This document shows positions 40,571 to 52,850 of a stretch of 64,000 nt of DNA, in pieces. Position numbers and translations under genes: made by a program. Source of the stretch: Chrysemys picta bellii (taxonomy: Eukaryota > Chordata > Testudines > Emydidae). Under the pieces are notes generated by a model that ran no database searches, had not been told where the DNA came from, and was given only the letters and a program-made list of their open reading frames with translations. The DNA lies in NCBI RefSeq assembly GCF_011386835.1, contig NC_088792.1, positions 39,794,882 to 39,858,881 on the forward strand, in the 5' to 3' direction. Position 1 is the first letter of the stretch. Each line of letters starts with the position of its first letter.

Positions 40571-41139
40571 CCTCCATCCTTACTCTTCTTTCTGTCTGGG
40601 GGATATAAGCCATTCAGGATGTCAACATGCTAAAACTCCATTGGCATGATAGGCAGAGGTGAGAGGCTGGAAGGGTTAATGGGTGCCATCAATCAGTTCT
40701 TTGTCCTACAGAAAATTGCAGAGGTGCTTGAGGTTTGGCTGTGCTGAAGAGCTGGCAGGGGCTTTGTGTGTCCCCCATTTCCCACCTTTTGGTTTTCCAA
40801 GTTCCTCCCAAATCCACAGGGTTCTGGCTATTGTTGCCTAGAACATTCCCGGAAATTTTTGAATTGATTGGATGGCCTGACAGACAGAGACATGCCACTG
40901 AATTGAGTATAAGGCCTTTGCAAGCTCACCCAATTACTCAAACAAAAATGGTTCTAGTATAACTCTTAAACAAAAGGAGTGTGTTCACATGTTCAGGCTA
41001 GTCTGCTTTTCTTTATGGACTGTATAGCAGGAAGGAAACAGTGGGTAATTACATGCTTTTTAAAAAGCAAACACACAAATGATCTAAATATTAATTCATT
41101 CCAGTCTCCTCTTTTGCTGCTGGAAGGTCTTCCAAGGAA

Positions 41140-41372
41140 ACCCTGGTTTACAATGCCAACTGACGTTGGTATGACAACATCGCTCAGGGGTGTGGAAAAT
41201 CCCCTGAGAGACATAGTTATACCAACCTAACCCCGAATGTAGACAGTGCTATGTTGACGGGTGAAGCCCTCCTGTTGACATAGCTACTACCTGCTGGAGA
41301 AGTGGAGTACCTACGTCGGGTGCTACAGCAGGCACTGCTGCACTGCTGTAAGTGTAGACAAGCCTATACAGA
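41140..41372 (-). mobile_element. MITE fragment of the GTCTACAC group
   Basis: The minus strand begins ataggcttgtctacacttac and contains self-complementary GC-rich blocks. The other terminus is not clear. Confidence 0.4.
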
Positions 41373-42654
41373 TAATGAGTGAAAATCAAAAATGTTTTCA
41401 TAACTGGAATTTTACCTTTAAAAACATATTTTAAAAACACAGAGACTATCTGGTTTGATTTTAGATTATGTCATGACTTATGGTCCGATTAGCTCCTTCG
41501 GACATTCTAGTGTAGAAAGACATCAGAGAGACTCAAAGATGCATTATAAAGAGACCTGGCCTGCTCCTTTTGAAGTCAATGGGAATTTTGCAAAAATGTG
41601 TTCAAAATCTTAATTAAAAAAAAAAAAGCCAAACTGGCAGTGGTATGCACATCTTGTAAAACCCATTATGCTGTATTTATAGCAGTTGCCTCCCTATATC
41701 ACACTAACCATTCAGCTCCATAGAACAGTGTACATGACAGACAGTACTATGGTATACTTCCTATGAGATCTGCTCCATAGTTCAGATTTATGCTAGCTTT
41801 CCACTATGGTATTATTATAATAGAGAGAGATTGTGAGAGCACCTGCCCCTCAGTAATGGAGGAAGGAAGGGAAAGGTCTAACTAGGAATTCATTAGAGCA
41901 GAAATGTAAAGAGGAGACAGTGGAAGGCTGAGGGAAAATCCCTGAAGGTCCACTACTATTTTTTTGGTGGGAGCCCTGTCTGCCCACCCCTGCAGGACAG
42001 AGTTAGTGAACTTCCAGACCAGGAAGCAAGAAGAACTGAGGAGCTACACCTAGGAGTTATTTTGTTTGCAAGAGATTTTGTAAGTTAAGCATGGCTTTTT
42101 TAGACCCCAGTTGAAGCAAGCCAGCCCTTCTTATCAGTTTGCTCTTATATTTTAGGCTGCAAAAAGCCCTGCTCATAAATCCCAATATAGCTGTACAGAT
42201 ATGTCTGCCTGAAAGTGTAGGATGCATTTTTTTTTATTTGTTTTTTTTCCCCCTTTTCCAGTTACTCCTGGCTATGGCCCAGTCACATCCACACAGAACT
42301 CTTCTTCACTTATATATTGAGGCATTTAAAAATAATGTTTAAAAGTTTATCAATATAAACTGATCTCCTGCTACCACCTGTGGGCCATATGGAGTGGGGC
42401 ACAAGGGCCCAAGGGAATTTGGGAGAGGTGTGGGGAACCACAGGATTGTTGGAGGGGACACAGAAGACCTTGAGAGATGTAGAGGGGCAAAAAAGGTGAC
42501 ATTTTTAATCCACATTAAACATTGTGAACCCTTAAAATTTTCTACATACAAAACATAAGAGAGTACATTTTTCTTTGTGGACAAAAGCCTCTTAGATTTC
42601 CTCCTCCCCTGCTCCACTGTCGACTACTCCCATATCCCTCTCAGATATAATCCT

Positions 42655-42714
42655 GCCTCGGTGTAGGGGGGATGGATTAAGGGGTCCCCTCCAGCCCTCC
42701 ATTTCTATGATTCT
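42655..42714 (+). repeat. CR1 or SINE 3'-end fragment
   Basis: ggggtcccctccagccctcc followed by atttctatgattctat is the CR1 terminal signature. The upstream part is lost or diverged. Confidence 0.55.
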
Positions 42715-44600
42715 ATCCCATTCTGTGGGCTTGCTATGAAACATGCAGGAGGAGAGCCTGGCTTTGATGGCCTCACAAGATCTATCAGAGATCTATCTAT
42801 AGGTCCCCAACCCGGGTATTTTATGAGCTAATCCAAGTTAAACTTTTGGTTCTTAATAAAACCAAACCAAACAAACAAACAGTGTAATACCCAAACAAAA
42901 TCGATCTTTAAAAAAATAAAATTAAGGTTGAAATTTTATTTCAGTATGAGTCCCGCTTAAAATTATTGAGGGCTGATGCTATGACCCTTATTGACTTAAT
43001 TAGCCCCAGTAAAGCCAACGGTAAAACTCCTGTTGGCATTAATGTGACTAGTTAAAAGGACTACTCTGATGAGTAGACTTGCAGGATCAGGCCCTGATTT
43101 CATAACAAAGGAATACAGGATGGGCATTGAAATTGTTTTCCTGTGAGTGCTTTAAAAATGCATTTGCTGTTAGGTCATGTGGCAATGCTATAATGTATTA
43201 TTAACGATCACTCTAAAATAATGATTTTATTGGGCTATTCAGATGAATGAAAGACTATTCACATGAGTAATTGTAGTAGCATCAGGCCATAATGGTGATA
43301 AAGCACCGTCACATATTTACACTGATCTCTGGAACTAGTGAGTTAGTGTCCTATAGCAATTTAAATGTTAAAGAAATAGAACTTACAATGCGTTTTTCAG
43401 GGTCTTTGTGTGAATATATCACTTGGTGCAGGTTGGGGTTTTGTTTTGTTTTGTTGGTTTTAGGCTTGTTTCTGCTTTCCTTGAAGTCAATGACAGAACT
43501 CTGATTGGCACAATTTGCAAGAGCAAGGATGAAAAAATGAATGTTTCAGGATTGGGTTTGATTTTTAAGCAACGGATTGTAGCATGGAGATTGTGCTGGC
43601 TGATAAACCATGCAGTATGATGTATTATTAATACTAATGCAAAAGTAATAGTAATACCCGAATGTTTTTAATAAACAAGCTCTCTCCAATACTTGCTTAG
43701 GAATATAAAAATATGTTAATACATTATTATTATTTTATGTATATAGCATCAAAGGGTGGTGGGGGGAGGGGACTTTACACACATTTTAACTGACAGGTCA
43801 GATCACCAAAGAGCTCACAATCCAGAGTGCTGATCCTAAAAAGAGACACTAAAATAAGCAGAAATGACACAGAGTACAGACAAAGAACAGGTCTGGCCTG
43901 GGCGGTTCATAATCATTTTTTCAAAGCAGATGGAAATGTACCCTTGCACCTTACATGGAAACTGCTGAGCTATGGAAGTTTTACAGATGAGCCCTTTGTC
44001 CCATAATCACACATGACAAAGGATTTTAATCACACAATTATTATGGAATCACTGAAATTGGAGACTTCTAAAGACCTATAGTTGCTAGGTCATTTAATGC
44101 CTCACCTGGCCAATGCATGGCTGCACCCTATGAGCCCCTGTCTTATGAGAGAATGGGGCTGGTATTGTCCATAGCAGGCCCTCAGCTTTATAAAATTCAC
44201 TTGTTTGTGCAAAACAGCGCAATCTGCAAATCTTGAGGTCTTGGGGAAAGAGAAACATGCTGAGAGTGGAGTTTAGGGGCTGCGTATTTTCTGCTTTTGG
44301 GGAAGCTGCAGGGTTACACCCTCAAACACTAGGAGATTTCAGTTCTGTATCTGAACTTGAGACACTGAGCCCCTCTCATCGCTGGCCAGTACGCGGGCAC
44401 ACTTAGAGGCCCCGGCGGGTGCCATGGCGCCCGCGGGCACCGCGTTGGGTACCCCTGTACTAGGACATGGCTTCCGTGGCTGCAGCATCGCAAACTGCTT
44501 GTGGCTGCTGCTTGGCATGTCCCAGGGCTTCCTTCTAGATTGCAGCCAGAGAAAGAAGCATTGGGGCTGCATGGTACCTCTCCCTGCATTGCATTACAAC

Positions 44601-45574
44601 CAGTAGTGAGCTGGAGTCGGTTTGCGTGAACCAGTTACATTTAGAAGCCGGTTTAGAACCGGTTGTTAAAGGGGTGGGCAAACTCCGGCCTGCGGGCCAC
44701 ATCCGGCCCGCCTGAGCTTCCAGCTGGGGAGGCTTCCCCGGCCCCTCCCCAGCCTTCCCACCTCTCGCAGAGCCTCAGCGCATTGCACTGCCAGCACTTT
44801 GGACCGCTTCTGGGCAGCTCTGCAGCTCCTGCCACTTTGAGCAGCATGGTAAGGGGGTGGGGCTGCGAGGCATCCATACATGCTGCTCTGAACAGCATGG
44901 TAAGGGGGCCGGGCCGGGACTGGGAGGAGGGGTTGGATAAGGGGCAGGGAGTGGTTGGAGGGGGCGGAGGTTCTGGGGGTGGGGGGTGGTCAGGGGATGG
45001 GGAATGGGGGGCTTGGGTAGGTGTGGGAGTTCTGGGGGGGGGTCTGTCGGGGTGATGGTGGATGGGGTCGGGGCAGTCAGGGGACAGGGAGTGGGGCGAG
45101 TTGGGTAGGGGGTGGGGTCCAGGGGGCAGTTAGGATGGGGGGGTCTCGGGAGGGGGTGATCAGGCGACAAGGAGCGGAGGGGGTTGATGGGTTGCGGGTT
45201 CTGAGGGGGGGCAGTTGGGGGCAGGACGTGGGTGGGGCTCAGATGGGGGGGGGAGGCTGTTTTGGGAGGCACAGCCTTCCCTACCCGGTCCCCGATACAA
45301 TTTTGCAACCCCGATGTGCAGGGCTGGCTTTAGGAAGTGTGGAGCCCGATTCGAACAGTTTTAACGCGGCGCCGGCAGGGATGGCTTAAAAAAAAAAAAA
45401 ACACTACGTAAAAAAACCACGTGGGGCTTGTACTCACCGGGCGGCGCTCCGAGTCTTCGATGGCGGGTCCTTCACTCGCTCCGGGTCTTCGGCGGCACTG
45501 AAGGACCCGCCGCCGAAGTGCCACCGAAGACCCGGTAGGGAACCGGTTGTTAAGATTTTGGCAGCCCTTCACTG
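44601..45574. mobile_element. hAT element, composite, with nested hAT pieces
   Basis: Termini are CAGTAGTGAGCTG and GCAGCCCTTCACTG. attacaac is duplicated at 44593-44600 and 45575-45582. Subterminal gaaccggttgtt occurs near both ends. Inside, a second hAT left end (ggggtgggcaaact, near 44674) and a third (cagggctggcttta, near 45319, same family as 13.75 kb) indicate nested insertions. No transposase frame was found. Confidence 0.85.
44895..45270 (+). repeat. G-rich low-complexity tract
   Basis: Repeated runs of four or more G on the plus strand (gggggtggggggtgg, atgggggggg) occur inside the composite hAT. Many potential G-quadruplex sites are present. The PLXDC2 transcript would carry the C-rich complement. 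Open frames across it are compositional artefacts. Confidence 0.85.
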
Positions 45575-46190
45575 ATTACAACCCAAATCATCCATTCAAA
45601 ATACTAATGCACCTAGGCTAACATCATTTCCACAGCCCCTCTTGTGTTCTCTCCTAAACTACTTCCTGCTCCCTATTTGGTCCAATTGCCCCCTTTCCCA
45701 GGAATTTCACGAGATACCAAATAGCTGCTTCCCCATAACAGAATCTTCTGGGAATCTCCAGGTGAAGGCTCTTTTCCACATGTTCCCTCTCTCCCCACTG
45801 GGCAGTGCAAGAGCAGAAATACTCTTCCTAGTGCATAACCCTTAGCTGTGAAGAAGTTGTAAGACAGCCCCAAGGATTGTTTCATTACCATACATGGCTG
45901 ATGGGGAACTATCTGCAGTCATCTCAGAAAACATATGGTTTAGGATCTTACATGTTGGGAAAGCAGAGAGAGATTTACAGTTTGAAGAACCCTACAGAGG
46001 AACATCCATAACAGTGCATTTACTGCTGTTGCAAGAACTTAATGCTCTCAACTTCCATCTTTCTTCACAGTAATGGAGTATGATGTCCTTGTTTTGGGTT
46101 GAAGTAATTCCCTTAGCATTCATTAATATTTTTGAGCTTTCTGCATCACTGTAATTTGCTTGGCTGCACAAGGGCTCATACATTTATGCA

Positions 46191-46600
46191 GAAGTGGATT
46201 AAGATTTATTGGGGACCTAGGCACAAAGAACTTTTGGGCCCCCCAAAGCCCTTCGCCATGGCACCCGCCCCCTGCTCCTCCTCTCCCTCGAGGTTCTGCC
46301 CCTTAGCCAGGCCCGAAGCCAGAGCCAGGCAGTGGTAAGAGCTGTGGCAGCCGCCCAGGGAGATGGTTTGCTGTGGGAGCCCAAGGGTGCCAGAACCTTG
46401 TAAAAGTGGGGGGGCCAAGGCCAAAGTGGCAGAGGAATCCCCCGCATGGTCCCTGGGCCCTGCCGCCTCCTCCCCATTGCCCCGAGCTCCCTTTCATGGC
46501 ATGGCACCCCAGGCTCACCCTGCTCCTTGCCTCTTGATCACAGCGCCCCCACCTACCCCCTGGCCACAGCGTCCACCCATAAGGCTGGTCCTGTGTTCAC
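46191..46600. mobile_element. GC-rich hAT-like fragment
   Basis: The start cagaagtggattaag resembles a hAT terminus, followed by GC-rich non-coding DNA with several overlapping spurious frames. No right terminus or target duplication was found. Confidence 0.35.
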
Positions 46601-46803
46601 CTTATTTCCAAACTCCACTGCCTTCCTGGATTGGCATCAGGATACACATGCCAAAATGAAAACTCCTAGGCTCAGTGTAAAGTAAGATCTAAACAGCAGG
46701 CTACTAGCATTAAGATTTATACTCCTCCTCCAGTGGCCAAAATTCATGCTCTCAGTATATTAGGATACACCCAACAGGGCCAGAATGACAGAATTCACAT
46801 TAG

Positions 46804-47029
46804 AGACACAAGGCAGGTGATGTAAATATCTTTTATTGGACCAGCTTCTGTTGGTGAGTGAGACAAGCTTTTGAGCTTACAGATCTGAAGAAGAGCTCTG
46901 CGTAAGCTCCGAAGCTTATCTCTCCCCAAGAAAAGTTGCTCCAGTAAAAGATATTACCTCTCCCACCTTGCCTCTCTAATATCCTGGGACCAACAGGGCT
47001 ACAACAACACTGCATTCAAAAAATGGAGG
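46804..47029. repeat. Foldback repeat, family 2, with 11-bp target duplication
   Basis: Flanks carry attcacattag at 46793-46803 and 47030-47040. Two imperfect inverted arms (about 46812-46880 and 46886-46975) are followed by a single-copy tail whose complement reads GTTGTAGCCCTGTTGGTCC, similar to the family 1 head GTAGCCGTGTTAGTCTG. Plus strand 46885-46915 has CTGAAGA, a hairpin GAGCU/AGCUC, then CGAAGC, a decayed version of the hammerhead-like core. Confidence 0.8.
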
Positions 47030-47280
47030 ATTCACATTAGCAGCCCAGAGTGATCATCACACCAGGGTACTATTTTCAAGATTTATATTTCTAGCATAAT
47101 GTTGTCATTACAGCACGGCACTAGCACTACCAGCACAATGAGATACATATAGCAGGGTGTGAAAGCACTCCTGGGGTCCCCCAAAATGCCACTGCATTTA
47201 TGGTTAAGGTAATGTCTTAAAACTATCTTTCCCCCTGCATTTAAGGGAGGAAAGATGGTCTTATTCATGTACTACAAACT

Positions 47281-47365
47281 GTGACCCAGGAGATCTGGGT
47301 TCAATTTCTGGCTCTACCACAGATTTTCTGTGTAACCATGGGCAAGTCACTTAGTTTCACTCAGT
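47281..47365 (+). repeat. MIR-type SINE
   Basis: ccaggagatctgggttcaatttc, ccacagattttctgtgtaacc and atgggcaagtcacttag match the tRNA-like head and core of MIR. Confidence 0.75.
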
Positions 47366-47472
47366 CTGATCTGGACTGGAGTCAAGAAGACTTGGAAGTA
47401 GCAAGCCCAAAGGGATCCTTTGTTCAGGATGCTGGACATGAACAGCCTTTGTAGTGCCATGGTTCTCTAGTT

Positions 47473-47881
47473 CAGTGGCTCTTAACCTTTCCAGACTACT
47501 GTACCCCTTTCAGGTGTCTGATTTGTCTTGTGTACCCCCAAGTTTCACCTCTCTTAAAAACTATTTGCTTACAAAATCAGACAAAAATAAAGTGTTACAG
47601 CTACATTATTACTGAAAAAATGCTTATTTTCTGATTTTTACCATATAATTATAAAATAAATCAGTTGGAATATAAATATTGTACTTACATTTCACTGTAT
47701 AGCATATAGAGCAGTATAAACAAGTCATTGTCTGCATGAAATTTTAGTTTGTACTTACTTTGCTAGTGCTTTTTATGTAGCCTGTTGTTAAACTAGGCAA
47801 ACATCTAGATGAGTTGATGTACTCCCAGGAAGACCTCTGCATAGTCCCAGAGGTACGCATACCCCTGGTTGAGAACCACTG
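47473..47881. mobile_element. hAT MITE
   Basis: Termini are CAGTGGCTCTTAACC and GGTTGAGAACCACTG. Flanks ctctagtt and atctagtt agree at 7 of 8 bases. The 409-bp interior is AT-rich. Confidence 0.85.
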
Positions 47882-48468
47882 ATCTAGTTGGCTGGGTGCC
47901 AACGCTCTACTGGCATAGGCTGGTGGTGCAAATTACTGCATTGTTCTGCACTAGAATCACGCCAAAACCTCCAGGGGCTTGTACAAGAAATAACTTGATT
48001 TCGTCTGACTGGCTCAAAGGAACTCAACTGTGTGCTGTATCATTTGGCCTGGCAAAGCACCTGCGCTCTTCATCCCCAAGGGAGTGTGGCTAGCTGGATT
48101 AAGTGTGGCCAAGGCACTGTCTCCCCTGCATGCCAGTTGAGGTTAGGCAGCAGACACTGGGCCAATGCATGCTACCTTCTTTCTAAAGCTACCTCTACTG
48201 CTCCCTGAGGCATTCATTATATTTTCCCTGTGAAGGCATAAAGCTTTAGAGCACTTCAACTCAGGGAGTATCTGCATTAGTCTTCCCTTCAAATTTTCCA
48301 CAAACAACTGTGTAGCTTACCAATGGTAGCAAGGATGAGAACGTTAATGTACACAGGGCTCCGAGCTGTACTGGTGAGAGCCATAGTGGGAAATTTTAAA
48401 GGAAAAGAGTTCAGTCTGGACAGTGCCTAATTCTCCACTCCCCTATCTGTTCTCTAGCAAAACACTTC

Positions 48469-48740
48469 GGCCTGGCCTACACATACAAGTTGCAGTAGTT
48501 TAATTAAAGGGATGGTGGTAAATTGATTCAGTTAAACCAGAACAACTGTGTGTGTGGATCCCTTTACATCTGGCTTTACAATAATAGATATGTCAGCAGC
48601 AGAGGCAAATTAAACCATCATATGCCAGGCTTAAATCGAGGTAAGTGTGTCTACATACACAGATGTTTCACTTTAGCTAAATTGCTTAAATATTACACCA
48701 TATCCTAAACCACTACAGTCTGTGTGTGTGGACAAGCCTT
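48469..48740. mobile_element. MITE of the GTCTACAC group
   Basis: Inverted ends ggcctggcctacacatacaa / ttgcagtagttta and complement aggcttgtccacacacac / gactgtagtggttta. The interior is AT-rich. Confidence 0.6.
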
Positions 48741-50265
48741 TTGTGGCAAAGCCAGAGTCTGACATGCATTCTCTGCATAGAAAATAAAATGGCTCTATTT
48801 TTTGGGAAGACTTTGTCATTATATGTATTGACTTTCTGGGTAATTTACCTCTTATTTCCCATATTTACTATGAGGATAACTGCAGTAAGAAAATGATGAC
48901 AGCAAAACTGGTGAGCAGTGAATGGGGAGATGTGAAAATTCTAGAGAAAGCCCACATGCTTTAGTTTAAGGGTTTTTGGGGCACTCTCCAAAGCACCAGG
49001 AAGCAAACTGAAGTGAAAGCAATTTATCAGATTTACTAGATTGAATTTCCTGAAAGTAAAGATTATTAATCTGTGATGTTATTTCCCCAGGATGGAGGAG
49101 TTCAGCACCTGTTCCTCTGGCTCAGAATTTAAGCTAGTCCTTGGTAAAGCAGGCTGGATTTAAAGTGTACAGCTCACATTTGTTGAACCCGAACAGTACT
49201 GCATGCCTAAGAACCTTATCATTAACAAGGACTGAACCATAAAAAAATTGAACAACACTTGAAAATATACAAGACCGTTTTTTTGTTGCATAAATGTTGT
49301 CGTGGTGACAAGTTAATTACCACCCGTTAAGAGATCTTGTGCTGGATTGCAGTTCGCCAAGTCATTATTTTTATTTCAAAATAATAAAGCAGGGCCTCAG
49401 TAACTCACAGCACCATGCAAAATTACTGCTGCGCTATCCGTTGCTAGGACTATAATTAATTCCTGTCACCGTTGCATAGGATACTTACAATTTTTAAGAA
49501 AAATCATTTAGGGATTGCAGTGCAATATTGAGAGGAACAGCTGTCAAGCCCCATTGTCTCAGAAAACAGAGTTGGCTCAGAAGAATAGACTGATTTTACA
49601 AAACACTACGGCTAAAACCATCAAGATCCTCCGGCCCCCCTCTTGTAAGCATTAGCTGTGCTTGGACTGCATTAAGAGTCCCTAGGCAGCACCCTCTTGC
49701 CATGTATCTGCCATGCTTTGTGCTATACCAGTGCTTGTCTTTAAGGGTTAAGGAGAAATTTTTCTAATGCTGCAGACGGGGATCGTGAATGTTTGTTTCA
49801 CTTTTCCTTGAGCACTGTGCATGTCAGAAGGCTGTGAGTGGTTGGCTTTGCCAGGATTTGAATGGTGGTGATTGATTTTGAGGTTATCTTTATGGACATA
49901 TCATTTAGCTGTGTCAGCTTCTTAGAGTCTGAGTCCTCTGCAGTACTGGTGCATGTGGGGGTTCTAGCTTATCCCACCCGTGAACATATTGCCAGCAATG
50001 AATGATTGGTAGAATACTGAGCATAGGTTAGAGGTACCCATCACTCACGCCCAATTGTTAACATGACGAAAGGGCTGGTTGAGAGAATGATTCCCAACAA
50101 GTATTGATAGCCTCTGGGGCTTCATGTGACCACTGTTTATTTGAGGCACAATGCCTCCAGGAACTCCTGGTAGGATGGTCCGACTGAGTTGCTCACAACT
50201 CATCCAATGGCTGGTACTCATTGTTTGTACTTGCTTTAGTAATTGCCAGCATAATCCACCAATCA

Positions 50266-50434
50266 GTGGGTATGTCTACGCTCTGTCTGGGATTAGTGAT
50301 AGTGGGGGTCTCACTAGTATATTAAAAATAGCAGCGTGGACATTGTAGTGCCAGTGGAGGCTTGGGCTAGAACATGAGGTCAACCCTGCCCCTTGGGTCC
50401 AAGCTCTCTTCCGGCTGCAATGTAAACATACCCA
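50266..50434. mobile_element. Small MITE of the GTCTACAC group
   Basis: tgggtatgtctacgctctg at the left pairs roughly with gcaatgtaaacataccca at the right. 170 bp, non-coding. Confidence 0.5.
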
Positions 50435-52194
50435 GTACATATAACATGTTCCCCTCTGGGTCTGATACACAGAGATAGTGAGTCTGTTATAGACCCCAAC
50501 TATGCAGGCTGGCTCCTTAGCTCAAGTTGTAAAGACTCTCAGCTTTGGAAGTCTTGGTTCAATCCCCACTGTTTGCTAAGATGGATGCTGCCATCCTCTT
50601 ATCTAGTAGATACCTAGAGCTAACAGCAGCCAGAGGTATTTTCTTTAATAGACTATATATTTCCCTTTTAATACCTTTGGTTCATAGGCTGTTTTGGGAA
50701 GGAAGAACTTTAATTGTTTTTTATTTTAATACAGACTGGGGCATGTCAAGTTAATGTTGCTCACAGCCACATGCTACCGTAGAATTCCCATTACCCTTTC
50801 TCAGGAAACAGTGGCTTCCTCTTCCAGGCACATAGACTGACATTGTACAAGCCAATGAACTGCAGTTAGCAAAACATTTGGAGTTTATAGTCCAACTCTG
50901 ACTAGGTTTCATATAAAACTGAAGAAAACAGGAGTGCTCTGGGATGTATTCAAGACCCTATTACAACTTTAATTAGTCTAGAGAGTTTGATTATGTGAAC
51001 AAATTCATTGCTCGGAAGTGCTAGAGGAGAAATGGCTTGACAATTTGTTGGACTGATGCTGCTGAGATAGCAAAGTGGAGATATCCAGCAACACAGGGCA
51101 TTTGTTAGATTAAGTAAATATGCAAATCTAGCTAGATACTTGGTTTCACATAAAAAATGACAAGTTATTTTTGATTTGTTAAAAAACAACTAAATTATGT
51201 GCACAAGACAATTTTCTTTCTGGTTTATTTGATAATCTGGATGGCTAATTGCTTTTCACAAAGTCCCACCTTCCTGTTTTTATCCTATTAGTACACTCCC
51301 TCCACACCCCGCTTTCTCTTATCTTTGAGCTCTGGTAGCAGCTCTCTATTTTTTATGATTGCTGTTTCCAACAATAATGACATAAAGCTGCTTATTGATA
51401 AGACTGTTTTTAAACAAACACAATACACAGTACAGCATCAATAAAATAAAAAATGGTTGGATTCTCTGTCAAGTTTCCACTAGGGAAATTCTTGGCTACC
51501 ATGAACAGCATAAACTCTGCAATTATGTCAGATCTCAAATGTTTTTAAACAGCTGAGAAACACAGGTTTAGACTTATAAAAATGGACTAAATTGTAGAGC
51601 CAAATCCCATTTGGAGTTTTGCCAAAGTACAGACTAGAGCTTATACCTTCCCCTTCTCTCAGGAAAAGACTTGGAAGAGGAAGACTGAACCATGGCTTCT
51701 TGACTCCTTGGCCAACAGGTTTAGTTGGCATCAGAGCGGATTAGCCAGAGGGCAAGGGTACTATTTCTTCTGGGCAAGCCACGATATGAGGGAATAACAA
51801 CAAAGCCATGACCTGTGGATCTTAGCCTGTGCAGGCTCCACCTCCGATTCCCTGAAATAGTAGTAATATAGCTCTTGAATGCACCATGCTATCACTACCT
51901 GAGCAATTCTTAGCATCTTTTTTGAACCATGCGTAAACTTAGTATGTTAAAAGAAAATTCTTTTAAAATAATGATTAGCAGGTGTCAATGTAATAAACAC
52001 AATAATAAATTTCAATTGGAGTTTAGGGTGCACAAGAAGTGAAGGTTTGGGCCCTATCCAAATATTTATTATTATTTTTGCATAAATTTAGACTGGGATT
52101 TTCAAAGGGAGTTAGGTGCCCAAATTCCAATGGGAGCTGGAAATACATGTTAACTACTTATGCTAAACAATCTGTTCCACCTTGTATTTAGCTA

Positions 52195-52318
52195 TGACAC
52201 CTCGAGTACATTTCCCAGTCCTGAAGAAGAGCTTGGTGTAAGCTTGAAAGCTTGTCTCTTTTGCCAACAGGAGTTGTTTCAATAAAAGATATTACCTCAC
52301 CCACCTTGTTTCTTTAAA
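52195..52318 (+). repeat. Foldback repeat family 2, truncated single arm
   Basis: This matches the right arm of the 46.8-kb element (aataaaagatattacctc..cccaccttg). It keeps CTGAAGA, hairpin GAGCUU/AAGCUU, and GAAAGC at 52221-52252 with the core intact. No inverted partner arm or target duplication is seen. Confidence 0.75.
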
Positions 52319-52558
52319 ACCCTTATATTCCATTGCAAAAGTCCAGTCTTATCTTGCTTTTTAATAAACACTGTATTGTACCAAATATATGTAACAGTCT
52401 TTTTCCCCAAGACTGCAAAACTTGATTTTTTTTTATGGCCATCTGCATACTACACACACTGTATTTCACCCTATACAAAAGGCCAGCAGATGTCTTATAC
52501 CACACTCACGTCCAGCTAAAACCCTGATTTGAAAGCTTAAGTAGGACATAAGTGGCAT

Positions 52559-52850
52559 GGGGTGTGTCTACGAAATGCAAAGGAAAACCTGTGGCGCTGA
52601 ATCTCAGAGCCTGGGTCAAATGACTTTGGCTCATGGGGCTCGGCTTATTTATAACAGTGTAGACATTCCTGCTTAGGCTGGAGCCTGGGCTCTGAAACCC
52701 GGCAAGGGGTGATGGTCTCAGATCCTGGGCTCCTGCCCAAGCAGGAATGTCTACACTGCTATTTTTAGCTCCTCAGCCTGATCCCTGCAAATTGACTTGG
52801 GCTCTGAGACTTGGCAGGAAGGGGTTTTCTTTGCAGTACAGACATGCTAA
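52559..52850. mobile_element. MITE with nested inner palindrome
   Basis: Outer inverted ends are gtgtctacgaaatgcaaagg and complement atgtctgtactgcaaagaaa. An inner pair, cagtgtagacattcctgctt (52657) and aagcaggaatgtctacactg (52739), is perfectly complementary. Confidence 0.6.

Noticed and set aside
40017..40608. Frames of 90-116 codons on both strands
   Set aside because: Products of the pyrimidine-rich tandem array; Pro/Ser or Gly/Glu-biased low complexity.
44775..45308. 177-codon minus-strand open frame, Pro/His-rich
   Set aside because: It lies entirely in the G-rich hAT interior. Low-complexity composition removes stop codons by chance and no domain is visible.
46206..46685. Several 70-98-codon frames
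   Set aside because: GC-rich transposon-like DNA with frames open in many phases at once.
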